Assembly (NCBI GenBank): GCA_009841615.1
Contig: VXLL01000014.1
Span: forward strand, 62,001 to 126,000
Length of the DNA stretch: 64,000 nucleotides
Direction of reading: 5' to 3'
DNA from: Gammaproteobacteria bacterium
GTDB lineage: Bacteria; Pseudomonadota; Gammaproteobacteria; Pseudomonadales; Azotimanducaceae
Shown: in pieces, positions 27,201 to 35,240 of the stretch
How the letters are laid out: every line of letters starts with the position of its first letter
Position numbering within the stretch: position 1 is the stretch's first letter
Made by a program: the position numbers and the translations under genes
Notes under the pieces: model-generated
Told to the model about the DNA's origin: nothing
What the model saw: only the letters and a program-made list of their open reading frames with translations
Database searches by the model: none

Positions 27201-27775
27201 TTGTGTACGGAAGTCCACCATTCACGTTGTTACCCGCAGTTTCTTTTTTGCGCGAGTTATTTGGAACTTCAGTAGTTGAAGAATGGGACAATGGTTTGCC
27301 CGCGTATGTGTTTGAAGACGGTGAACCACCACCCAAGCAGCGGTGGGTACGAAGGTCGGCTCAAAGAGCTTACGGCAAATACCGCACTACCTACGCCTTC
27401 ATTCACCATGGTCGCGAGGGTAAACCATCGTATGCCAAGTACAGTGCTACGTTACCAAAGAAGGGGCGATGGCGACTCGAATATCACCAGCCGGTTGAAG
27501 AACTCACTTTAAGTGATCGAGAGACACTAGTATTGCAATACCAAGGATTATCAGCAGACTGGTTTAAACTGTATCCAGCTGGAAACACCCGGATAAAGGT
27601 AGTTATTGGAGAGCGGGAAAAGACGATTGAATTCAATGCACGGGACGCAGAATATGGATGGCATGAACTCGGCGAATTTGAAGTCGATTCGACGGAGACC
27701 GAAGTTTGGATTTCCGGTTCGTCTGATAAGAAGACTATCTACGCGGATGCGATTCGATGGATCCCTCTCGACTGA
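24230..27775 (+). CDS. ABC-2-type permease fused to M1-peptidase-like region, copy A (no HExxH)
   Basis: A 1181-residue protein. About seven membrane helices (residues about 20-40, 68-90, 112-137, 165-186, 188-206, 236-256, 268-288) with the ABC-2 permease pattern LRGRDIRNKIDEVLDVVPASN in the first cytoplasmic loop. The rest should be periplasmic: a beta-rich region, then an M1-aminopeptidase-like segment (FSLVEVPVSLRVYGGGW, then PPGMVMMRES), then a helical part. I find no HExxH anywhere, so zinc peptidase activity is unlikely. The last roughly 100 residues (WHELGEFEV ... IYADAIRW) resemble the golvesin C-terminal/CBD-like beta domain. Intact relatives are annotated as ABC permease/M1 aminopeptidase and usually have an ATPase partner; none is adjacent. 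Convergent with copy B, 16 bases apart. Confidence 0.85.
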   Translation: MNMFFVFALTEVKQSLKLQRTKAVLFIAFLVSASFYVLVELQYILRAAESASVGIMAPTYIAATLGPYFIALYCIAMILLAYDLRGRDIRNKIDEVLDVVPASNIVVLLARLLGLVILIAVPMVVFIALIVLYGWIAEMNNLGYGNLIELHSVASFLIWDLVPNLAFFGALTIFLSTIIRSRILVIALAIGGVVTVFWVFLRLPLDYAGVLVPSTGVSLLPSEIAPSIVSGEILLNRFFIVLLAASFVVLAGSYLPRPLVHRRQYTIGGISALALSCLLIGGVLGFQHLSRLEVQDWVRTHNAQELSTFPDITDMRGSVKVVPSRKVELDITIDLIPPEDNARDYVVLTLNPGYRNFQLWVDGEEITPPSFEKGILQVPLPTNHNSSVEVRVKAQGRPDARFAYLDAAVKSKDIAGAKVRNLFALGTENYIFHRDFVVLTSGIKWYPTSGAATGVDKLEVRPRDLFTVDLKVSVPRDWLVAGGGHRASVNSNDSRQSTYQIAPGNPVPEVTLVSSDFERASIEVEDIEFEVLFTKHHRRTFHDLSAIERNLKTRILSWLNWHRQARVVYPYEMFSLVEVPVSLRVYGGGWRMDTILGPPGMVMMRESSLPNTRISINSELNFDNQSDYFGFSQEDELHRFSPGSAISKYFNSNVFGEHPTIGFARNFVKYQTSTTETGATVLDHVVEELVQHLLFDFSIWEWDRIRRGPGRSFVFELALAHAKRSVFDLFDVGKNEAPRSREERALLRYNTRSIVWNDLEQYSLGELTTEQAPLRSLRVISAKSMTLSQIILEILGRGATARLIGQLSKTLKGESYSYDDLIQQANNIDLDIEAVLGDWLNMKGLPGFIVAEPSSRRLPDTESGQKRFEASVVLHNAEPFDGFVDVSYTNAHPQGHGARRWDSRHWYKAFLVRGNESVKLSIASAYHWPVDVMFVEPYLSLNRDAIRVDIPPVIDLNKIAETQQPYVVKTEWSPTFSRAVIVDDLDENFEIVYGSPPFTLLPAVSFLRELFGTSVVEEWDNGLPAYVFEDGEPPPKQRWVRRSAQRAYGKYRTTYAFIHHGREGKPSYAKYSATLPKKGRWRLEYHQPVEELTLSDRETLVLQYQGLSADWFKLYPAGNTRIKVVIGEREKTIEFNARDAEYGWHELGEFEVDSTETEVWISGSSDKKTIYADAIRWIPLD

Positions 27776-27791
27776 CAGTTAAAAGACGCTA

Positions 27792-30700
27792 CTAATCCTT
27801 CTCTACCTTAGACCATCGAATTGCGTCTGCCCAAAGAGGTCCTCGTTGCGATGTGCCTACTAGATGAACTTTGACCTCTCCTGCTTCTAGATTGAATTCT
27901 CCTACTGAGTTCCATCCTAGGTCCCAGTTGTAAACATCGAATTCCACTTCTTGCGAACCATTTTGATCGGAAATCTCTAACTCGTACTTAAGCCCCTTAT
28001 GACCAGGTCTATTAAGCGTAACTGGGGCGTGGTAGTCTAACTTCCACAACGCCGAATCAGGGAGTTCCGCAGTAAATGTCGCTTTTCGGTTCGACTGTCT
28101 CACATAATTTATAGCTGCTGTTCTTCGAAATTTTCCGTATGCTTGGGATTCCGTGGTTCGACTCCATTCACCATCTGGTACGTGGTACTCAAACAAGTAA
28201 TGACGACCACTAGCTGGAATGCCTCGATCTAGTTCACCGTCGAGTCGCGGGATCCTAAACCATGCGATCGGACCCGCGCGAGCAGGACGAGCGGTTCGAA
28301 CGGACTTCTGCTCCACCGCAAACCCTGTATCAAGGTCGTCGACAATAATGCCTACTTCTTGAATTGGCATCCAGGAGCTTGCTTCTGCAAAGTCTGCGGG
28401 CTCCGTGTCTGTTAGCTCCCCGGATGTTTCCGGACCCTGAGTGAGTTGAATCAATCCTCGATGTCTAGACAGTCCAGGGTCGACGTAAACACTTCTAATC
28501 TCATAAGAAGTCAGCAAGTTTAATCGCTTAGCGGATCCTCCGTCGATACGAACACCCTTACTTTCAGTGAGATAGGGATACTGCCAATGCGACGTCGCTT
28601 CAGTCGGGAATTGCAATCGAACAAATCCCGCTACCGGTTGGGTATTTCGCACCGATACACTAGTCAGATAACGCGGATTCCCTTGCGCGTCGTCGGCAAT
28701 GCGGGCGGTAGTATAGTTGGATGCTTTGTAGGCTGGAAGAGACATGGTGCGCAACCAATCTGTGAGAAATGGATCAACCATGACCTCGTGTGCTTCAGCT
28801 GATGAAATTAGATCTTGGAGCGCATAAGTTTGACCTGCATGTTGTGTCAAAATATCTGTCAACCACGCGAAGACCTTCTCCGGTCCGTTCACTGACATCA
28901 GCGCGTTTGCAATCTGGTCACTCTTCAAGTGAAGAAGATCAAGATCATGCTGATTGCCCTTTTCGGTTGGTAGATCTGTGAAACTGGTGTCTTCGACATT
29001 GTTCCAAACCGATACTCGAGTTGCATAGTTCTCTCGCAATCTTCTTGCGGTTCCGATAGTACTAGGTACTCGATCATTCGCCAGACCATCTTCTAATCCT
29101 ATCGTGCCTTCAAAAAAGCTCAGTGCGGTTAGGTCTGCGAAGTGAACGGTGGAATGGATGGAGAAAAACTCGTGGTTTCGTCGTTGTAGAGTTGCAATCA
29201 GTGAGAGCACAATTTGATCTAATGCGTTTGCATATTCGCCGCGCGCGGAGACTCGATGCAACCAAAATCGTTCGGGCAAACCGTTCCAAGGATTGTCGGT
29301 CCCCATACCGAACCAAAAATATTCAAAGAGCATTTCCAGTGGTGCAAAAGTAATCGAGTCTGGGTCCTGTTCACGCTTAGATAATCGTTCGAACGCTAGA
29401 TCCATGCGCGCGGATGGAAATCCGTGCTCTTTTATTAGCACCATGCCCGGTAGAGTCTGTAACGAATTCATGCGCCAACCGCTCCCGACTGTCCGTAATT
29501 GCCTAGGGATCTCGACTAAAGACAGAGATCGGAAAGGAAGAGTCAATCCGTGATCAGAGAAACCTTGTAGGTGGCTCTTGACCACGGTTTGAAAGTGATC
29601 GTCAAATTCGTCCCAGAGCTGAAGATTGTTGGCATGTTGCTTATGAAGATACATCTTAAATTCGATGCCTTCAACTTCGATGGAAGCACTTTCAAACTCA
29701 GATGCGAAAAGAGCGATTTCATGAACTGGGCTAGCTGGGTTGACCTGGTAGGAATTTGTTTGGTCTGATACTTGAACGACATCTGTACCTACTAACTGCC
29801 AGCGCTTGGGCACAAGCTCGACAGATAGATCCAAATGAAAATAGTCGATTCCGTTTTGGGAGGAACGATAGTCGCCGCGCACCGGACCAGGTATTGGATA
29901 CCAATACACTCCAGGCATCAAAGCGACATACTTGGGCGAGTAGATAGAACCCTTTTCTCCAAGTAATGAAACGGTGTGGTTTGACACGCCCGACGTCCTC
30001 AAGTAGTCGAGTGGACTATCAAAATACGAAAATCGTTCGTCTGGAATACCGTAGGCAACTATGTCTAAGGTATAAGTGGTATCCGGGTCGAGCGGTACCC
30101 TAGCTGGAATTGTGAGAAGTCCGTCATCGAATGTGTAATTGGGTTCATTACCATTGAGGAACAGTTCTTCAATCTGCATTAACCGATTAAAGGTAAACGT
30201 AAGTGGGTTTGATGTTTGGACGTTCACGTTGAAACTCAACGTAAGATCTGCGACCAGGTGCTTTTTGGGATCGATTTTTACACTTCCCGTGATTGCTTCG
30301 AGATCGATGCGATCATCCCACTCGTGGTTTGAGTGGACTTCTCGCCAATTTTCGGCGGTATTGTGATTGTTGATAACGACGGACCAACCGAAAGTGAAGA
30401 GTAGGGTTCCCGCACACAGACAAGTACCTAGAGGGTAAAACCACTTGCGTTTACTAACACTTTTCTGTCGACACCAAATCAACCCGCCAACTGCGACGAG
30501 TGCCATTGCGGCCAGAATAGTCGCGACACGAAGACCGATGACATGTATCGATGCTAGTTGCGGTAATAAATCGGAAACAAACAGAGTGTCGTTTGACGAC
30601 GGAGAGACGATTTCGAGTAATGAATATGGCGTATTTAGAACTAGGAAAAACCATCCAAAAATTAGAGCACTCGCAACGCCCGCAACAAGCAAACGAAAGC

Positions 30701-31250
30701 GCAGGACGCATGACAGGAACACCACAACGGAACACCAGATCAAGAGGGTAGCGGGACTGTCAATTAGTAGGAGATTGATCAACGAGTACCACTCGATCGT
30801 ATCCGCAATTCCAATATTTGTTGTCGTAGAAATCAGACCCAGTAGTTGCATCACGCAAATGTTCGCCGCCGCGACTAGCCATAACAATCCTGCGATACCA
30901 AATACTCTACCTGCTAGATACTCGAAATTTGTGATGGATTTAGAGTCCAGCACTTCAACAATGCGGTCTCTGTTGTGCAGGTGTGCTGCATCGAAAGCCA
31001 AGAAGAGAACTGCAAACTGAAAGAAGAGAAAGAATGTTGGATCAATGTTGCCGAGTAGGTATTTAGGCACACCGGTTCCGAACGAAGGTGAAGTCAACGC
31101 CGCATAACCAAGGAAGGAGCACGAAATCAAGTATCCAACGATCGAAAAGAGGGATAGGAAAAACACGATCGTCCAGAATCGAGCCCGTCGCCTAGCAGTC
31201 CGTACTTCTGCCTTAGCGACATTGAAGATGTTGATCGCGGATTTAAACAT
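27792..31250 (-). CDS. ABC-2-type permease fused to M1-peptidase-like region, copy B (no HExxH)
   Basis: A 1152-residue paralogue of copy A on the opposite strand. The N-terminus carries the same seven-helix permease-like region, with HNRDRIVEVLDSKSITNFEYLAGR in place of the copy A loop (read in two parts to stay short: HNRDRIVEVLDSK and SITNFEYLAGR). The periplasmic part has the conserved LSLVEIPRQLRTVGSGW and LPGMVLIKE segments, again without an HExxH zinc motif: where a family peptidase would carry it, this protein reads ALDQIVLSLIATL. The C-terminus ends in the same beta domain, NSVGEFNLEAGEVKVHLVG then LWADAIRW. Likely an inner-membrane protein with a large periplasmic domain; substrate unknown. 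Confidence 0.85.
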   Translation of the reverse strand: MFKSAINIFNVAKAEVRTARRRARFWTIVFFLSLFSIVGYLISCSFLGYAALTSPSFGTGVPKYLLGNIDPTFFLFFQFAVLFLAFDAAHLHNRDRIVEVLDSKSITNFEYLAGRVFGIAGLLWLVAAANICVMQLLGLISTTTNIGIADTIEWYSLINLLLIDSPATLLIWCSVVVFLSCVLRFRLLVAGVASALIFGWFFLVLNTPYSLLEIVSPSSNDTLFVSDLLPQLASIHVIGLRVATILAAMALVAVGGLIWCRQKSVSKRKWFYPLGTCLCAGTLLFTFGWSVVINNHNTAENWREVHSNHEWDDRIDLEAITGSVKIDPKKHLVADLTLSFNVNVQTSNPLTFTFNRLMQIEELFLNGNEPNYTFDDGLLTIPARVPLDPDTTYTLDIVAYGIPDERFSYFDSPLDYLRTSGVSNHTVSLLGEKGSIYSPKYVALMPGVYWYPIPGPVRGDYRSSQNGIDYFHLDLSVELVPKRWQLVGTDVVQVSDQTNSYQVNPASPVHEIALFASEFESASIEVEGIEFKMYLHKQHANNLQLWDEFDDHFQTVVKSHLQGFSDHGLTLPFRSLSLVEIPRQLRTVGSGWRMNSLQTLPGMVLIKEHGFPSARMDLAFERLSKREQDPDSITFAPLEMLFEYFWFGMGTDNPWNGLPERFWLHRVSARGEYANALDQIVLSLIATLQRRNHEFFSIHSTVHFADLTALSFFEGTIGLEDGLANDRVPSTIGTARRLRENYATRVSVWNNVEDTSFTDLPTEKGNQHDLDLLHLKSDQIANALMSVNGPEKVFAWLTDILTQHAGQTYALQDLISSAEAHEVMVDPFLTDWLRTMSLPAYKASNYTTARIADDAQGNPRYLTSVSVRNTQPVAGFVRLQFPTEATSHWQYPYLTESKGVRIDGGSAKRLNLLTSYEIRSVYVDPGLSRHRGLIQLTQGPETSGELTDTEPADFAEASSWMPIQEVGIIVDDLDTGFAVEQKSVRTARPARAGPIAWFRIPRLDGELDRGIPASGRHYLFEYHVPDGEWSRTTESQAYGKFRRTAAINYVRQSNRKATFTAELPDSALWKLDYHAPVTLNRPGHKGLKYELEISDQNGSQEVEFDVYNWDLGWNSVGEFNLEAGEVKVHLVGTSQRGPLWADAIRWSKVEKD

Positions 31251-31661
31251 TGGTGTTTAGATTGTGATTGCGTGCAATCTTAAGTAAAAACAAGCAATTG
31301 TCGTGCCATTGATGCAATTGGGTCGAACGACACCGTCTGTGGCGAAATGCATTGGGGAAGACAGTGTGGCGGTGGTGGTGGAAACATGTACACACGTTAC
31401 GTCTTGAGTTAGGGCAGACTACAGGAGCACGGGATACCTAAGCATAGACCAAGGTCTAATTAGCGAAGGAGACTAACCGACCCAACGACGGTCTTCGAGT
31501 TCATAGACATGTGGCGAGCCGAATCTACGAACAGGTCCTAGTGACCTGAAGTCGCGGTGTCCTCTAAAGCAATATTCTGTAAAAGATTCCTATCTACATA
31601 CCATCTATGTCTAACCAGAGTGCGAAACTACAGACTCGACAACAGGATTCAGATCTCTGGT
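31251..31661. other. Non-coding stretch at the left border of the defence island
   Basis: About 410 bases with no recognisable gene. It contains the upstream region of permease copy B and the 3' side of the DUF4238 gene. No inverted repeats or target-site duplications that would mark an island boundary were found by eye. Confidence 0.5.
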
Positions 31662-32534
31662 TCAATATCTTCGGTATTTTTCCAACAGTTCCTTGTCTTT
31701 TGCGACTACTCGTTTACTGTATGTCATCGTAGCTTTGTTTAATTTTTTGACGAATTTGTCCTCGGCGTTAAAGGTTTCATGCCCTAGCCTCTTGAATTTA
31801 TTTGGGAATTCTGAAAATGTAAGCACTATGTCAGGCGCGACCGGAAACATTGGCGGGGAGACGAGCGGTCCATTTGTGTCCTTTTTTTCAATGAAACAGC
31901 ATCCATGACTACCGAGCAGCACGCTCCGCCGTGGATTAGAAATTACCCAACAAGCTAGTCCGTGTTCGTCTGCATATTCGTAGAAGTCAGTGGTTTGACC
32001 AGGTAATTCCCCAGCCGCAAATTTGGATCGAAAGTTAGACTCCTCAAACCTTTTAAAATCTTCGTCGGTAGGAAATATTGATTCCATCGTGACCGAATCC
32101 ATGTTTTGGATGTCAACGTCGCGCTGACTTCTTGAGACTTCTGAGAAATATTCACTGTCAAAATCGACAATTCGATTTTGAGACTCGGTAGTGCGCCACA
32201 TCTGTAAAACAAGGAAACCCTTAAAAAGAAGAATATCGAGTGACGACAATTCACTCGGCTGGTTGAGGCGTGCTCGTTCGACCAAATCTCTGAACAGAGG
32301 TGCCACTTGGCTTTCGAATGTAGCGAACAATCTTTCGAATACGTCGCTCTCCTCAGCATCCGGACCTACCCTTGTTGTATAAGTGTTCTTTTCAACAAAG
32401 ACATTGGTTGTAGCGCATTGGTAGATTTCTTGTGTTTCGTTGTCTAACACCCACACCTTGCCTGCTGCATCAGCCCAATTCTTTATTAGTAATTGTGGTA
32501 TGGTATGGTTTCGCCGCGAAAGTTTATCGGTCAC
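31662..32534 (-). CDS. DUF4238 family protein
   Basis: A 290-residue soluble protein. The opening NHTIPQLLIKNWAD, then VWVLDNETQEIY and the ATTNVFVEKNTYT segment, match the beginning of DUF4238 proteins (family pattern NHxxPxxxLxxW, recalled). The middle is helical (ESDVFERLFATFESQ), and the end has DIVLTFSEFPNK, typical of the family. The biochemical function is not known. DUF4238 genes are frequently found among phage-defence genes, and here it opens a defence island. It is transcribed in the same direction as the following DUF262 gene, with 184 bases between. Confidence 0.8.
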   Translation of the reverse strand: MTDKLSRRNHTIPQLLIKNWADAAGKVWVLDNETQEIYQCATTNVFVEKNTYTTRVGPDAEESDVFERLFATFESQVAPLFRDLVERARLNQPSELSSLDILLFKGFLVLQMWRTTESQNRIVDFDSEYFSEVSRSQRDVDIQNMDSVTMESIFPTDEDFKRFEESNFRSKFAAGELPGQTTDFYEYADEHGLACWVISNPRRSVLLGSHGCCFIEKKDTNGPLVSPPMFPVAPDIVLTFSEFPNKFKRLGHETFNAEDKFVKKLNKATMTYSKRVVAKDKELLEKYRRY

Positions 32535-32718
32535 TTATGAGTTCTCGGTGAGAAAGAGTTTCTATCGGAGTGCTCTTGTTTTCACGTTCACATGGCTACT
32601 ATGTGACGGTATATTAAGCTGCGATGAGTTTCGAGAGTAATATTCGGTGAGACTGTTCAAACTGGCTGCAGATATTTCATACCACATAAACTCACAATCG
32701 AACTAGAGCCGCGGTCGT

Positions 32719-34644
32719 TCAAAGTTCACTTGAGCTTTGAGAGACATCGTGTCCGATATAGGGCCAAATTCGCAGGGCTTTACTTGCTAAGTTTTCGCCT
32801 CGTTCTTGGATTTGAAATTCGTACCAGTAACTCTTTTGTAGAAACCACTTGTTAAGAAACAATCCACTGTGCTTTTCAAACATTGATCGTTTTTCAAGAA
32901 AGCTGTTGTTCGACACTGAGATGTCCAGCTTGTCGGTCAAGAGGGTTAGATTGCCTATAGTGTGAAGCAATCTATTGCGTCGTTCTGCGATAAACTCTCC
33001 GGAATCCCTGTCAACGAACGCAGTATCCTCAAAGGGCCATTTCTCAGTCCAAGTACGTGGTAGCACGTGCTCTGTCCACAGATTGTTTGGCATCGGAGAA
33101 GCTTCGGCAAATTTCGGTCGGCTCCCTACTTCCAGTTCCCAGAGCACGTCCTTGATGCGATTTTGGGGAGCGAGAAAGTAAGCGGGCTGAGACAGTATTC
33201 CTTCACGAAATTCACCGTCACTTGGGAACCGCATACTATCACCTGTTCTCTCCTTGAAGTACCTTTGCATCGTCTCAACGCAGGGTCCCTCCTTCAAAAA
33301 GATCTGCGACATACCTTGAAAAACCTTGTTTAGGTTCTTAGCAGTCAAACCCGATAGAGCACGGCGTACTATGTAGGAATAGATCAATCCGTACAAATCA
33401 CGTTTGTAGTCATCCGGTATGTCACCGGTGCTAATTTGCAATATTACGGGATAGGCTGTAGTTACTTGCCACGCGGCTAACTTTCTTCCAAGCCAGTGGA
33501 TGTCCGAACATTCATTACTTCGATCTTCGAGAGTTTCATAAATGGGTGAATATTGCCGTAAAAGTTGTAGCTCTGTCTCTACGTTGTTGAATCTTGGTGT
33601 ACCCTTTGGAATAGCAAAGGATCGGTACTCTGCGTAGAGTTCTCGCATGGAAATCCTTTCCCCTGTCTGGGCCGCGAGCACATGGGTCAGGAAGTGGTCG
33701 ATCCGGGGACGTCTGGGACGTGCGAACGGTGCGGGTTCGCGCCACCAGGGGTCATCAAACGGATCCCATAGTTCAAAGTACAAGTCCTCGACTTCAATCT
33801 GCTCACGTTCTGCGCGATAAAAAATGTTGTTTCGAACAAGATCCATAGCGAGGAGCGGCTCGCCCTTTGAGTTCAAAGTCTCAAATATAACTTGTGCGTC
33901 GTCGTCGTCATCTAAGGTGATAACGACCAGCTTCATTCGATTCAAAAGAGCAGTCAGTAGTGCTTCAAGACGTTTCTCAATCGCTTCCGAGGTGTCCGTT
34001 TCGTCCTTAATGTTTTCGGTTTCAACGTCACTCGTTTCATCTACACTTATTTCGGTTGAACCAAATTGGCAAAAGTTGTCAATGAGCTGAAAAAATTCTT
34101 CGTATGCACGAAGTGCTCGAAGTGACGTATTTTTTGGAACACCGTTGCCCCAATAGTGTTCTCGGTAGGTACTACGAACCCAGTCGTAGTTTTGTTCCAA
34201 AATGTTGTGAAACAACTTTTGATCGGACGGGGTGGGAGTAACCTTGAATCGGCTGAGTCTATCCGAGTCCTTTGACTTCTTCGTGTTAAACAGGTAGTCG
34301 TGGACACTTTTTGCAATATCTGTACAGTTGTGTTTCAATGCAACCTCACGCAGTGCAGCGAGGAACAGTTGAAACGTGGTGAGTCGCTGCTGTCCATCGA
34401 CAATTTGCACCTTTGGAGTCTTCCCGATTTGTGCTGCTTCTCCGATAGGAGCAAGGATCAATGCCCCCATGTAATGCTGGAATTTACTTTCGTCCTCTAG
34501 CACTTCAGTGGCTTTTGCTTCAACATCTTCCCAGAATGGAAGAATTTGATGGTCGTGCCACTGATACTTGCGTTGGTAAAGTGGTACCATGAATCGTCGC
34601 CCTTCAGCGAGAACTTCTTCAATTGCGTGATCGTCTGTATTCAT
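32719..34644 (-). CDS. DUF262/DUF1524 protein, GmrSD-like type IV restriction enzyme
   Basis: About 641 residues from the ATG at 34644, chosen because the DUF262 motif follows at the usual distance; an upstream in-frame start at 34689 would add 15 residues. N-terminal DUF262: VPLYQRKYQW at residues 20-29 and IVDGQQRLTT with DGQQR at 83-87, the ParB-like nucleotide-binding and hydrolysis motif. C-terminal DUF1524: TEHVLPRTW, then HTIGNLTLL and NNSFLEKRSMF, the His-Asn-Asn pattern of the HNH-like nuclease. In GmrSD this pairing is a nucleotide-dependent nuclease against phage DNA with modified cytosine. In this host, which itself carries a C5-cytosine methyltransferase, the specificity must exclude host 5mC. 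The specificity is not visible from sequence. Confidence 0.92.
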   Translation of the reverse strand: MNTDDHAIEEVLAEGRRFMVPLYQRKYQWHDHQILPFWEDVEAKATEVLEDESKFQHYMGALILAPIGEAAQIGKTPKVQIVDGQQRLTTFQLFLAALREVALKHNCTDIAKSVHDYLFNTKKSKDSDRLSRFKVTPTPSDQKLFHNILEQNYDWVRSTYREHYWGNGVPKNTSLRALRAYEEFFQLIDNFCQFGSTEISVDETSDVETENIKDETDTSEAIEKRLEALLTALLNRMKLVVITLDDDDDAQVIFETLNSKGEPLLAMDLVRNNIFYRAEREQIEVEDLYFELWDPFDDPWWREPAPFARPRRPRIDHFLTHVLAAQTGERISMRELYAEYRSFAIPKGTPRFNNVETELQLLRQYSPIYETLEDRSNECSDIHWLGRKLAAWQVTTAYPVILQISTGDIPDDYKRDLYGLIYSYIVRRALSGLTAKNLNKVFQGMSQIFLKEGPCVETMQRYFKERTGDSMRFPSDGEFREGILSQPAYFLAPQNRIKDVLWELEVGSRPKFAEASPMPNNLWTEHVLPRTWTEKWPFEDTAFVDRDSGEFIAERRNRLLHTIGNLTLLTDKLDISVSNNSFLEKRSMFEKHSGLFLNKWFLQKSYWYEFQIQERGENLASKALRIWPYIGHDVSQSSSEL

Positions 34645-35240
34645 GGTGCGCATTTTAACTTTGAGAATTACATCAGTTAGTCTCCTCAAAAAACTGATAG
34701 GAAAAAAAATGTGAGTCTTCTAAGTGGTATATCCACTTTATTGACTGTCGCTTTGTCCCTTTTAAAGATGTGCACGTTAGTGGGAATGAAACTCTTGAAC
34801 GGAATCGGAATAGTGAGTCATGTTCTTATGCATGTAAGTCGGGTGCATAAACTTTCTGTGTCATTGATCATACTGCCTTTCGCTCTTCCAATTCGTCTCT
34901 CGCCTAGAAAGTGTGGTCTGAAACCCAATCATGAAACGGATGAAGAAGTAGCCGTGAACTACTAAGCGTCACAACGAGAACCACTAAAGAAAAAAATCAG
35001 CCGGATCTGGTTCTTACAATATTCTCAATTTCGTAGCCGACCCCAACAAGCAATCTAGCTCACTGCCCCAAGAAAACAAAGTTAGAGTTTAAATCCATGC
35101 TGAACAATTGCTCCATGATTGACTCTTGGGAAATTAGTTGGGAAAATCAGACGACCGCTCAACACTGACGCATTCAATCCACTGCTTTAGTACTTTGAGA
35201 AATTGACCAGTAGTAGATACATTTCACACTTGGGACAGGG
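34645..35240. other. Non-coding divergent promoter region
   Basis: About 600 bases between the minus-strand DUF262 gene and the plus-strand type IIG gene. It should hold promoters in both directions. A hydrophobic open frame at 34711-34965 lacks a convincing start site and family resemblance and was not called. Confidence 0.5.

Noticed and set aside
34711-34965. 84-codon hydrophobic open frame upstream of the type IIG gene
   Set aside because: GTG start without ribosome binding site, composition unlike a regular membrane protein, no family; treated as non-coding.
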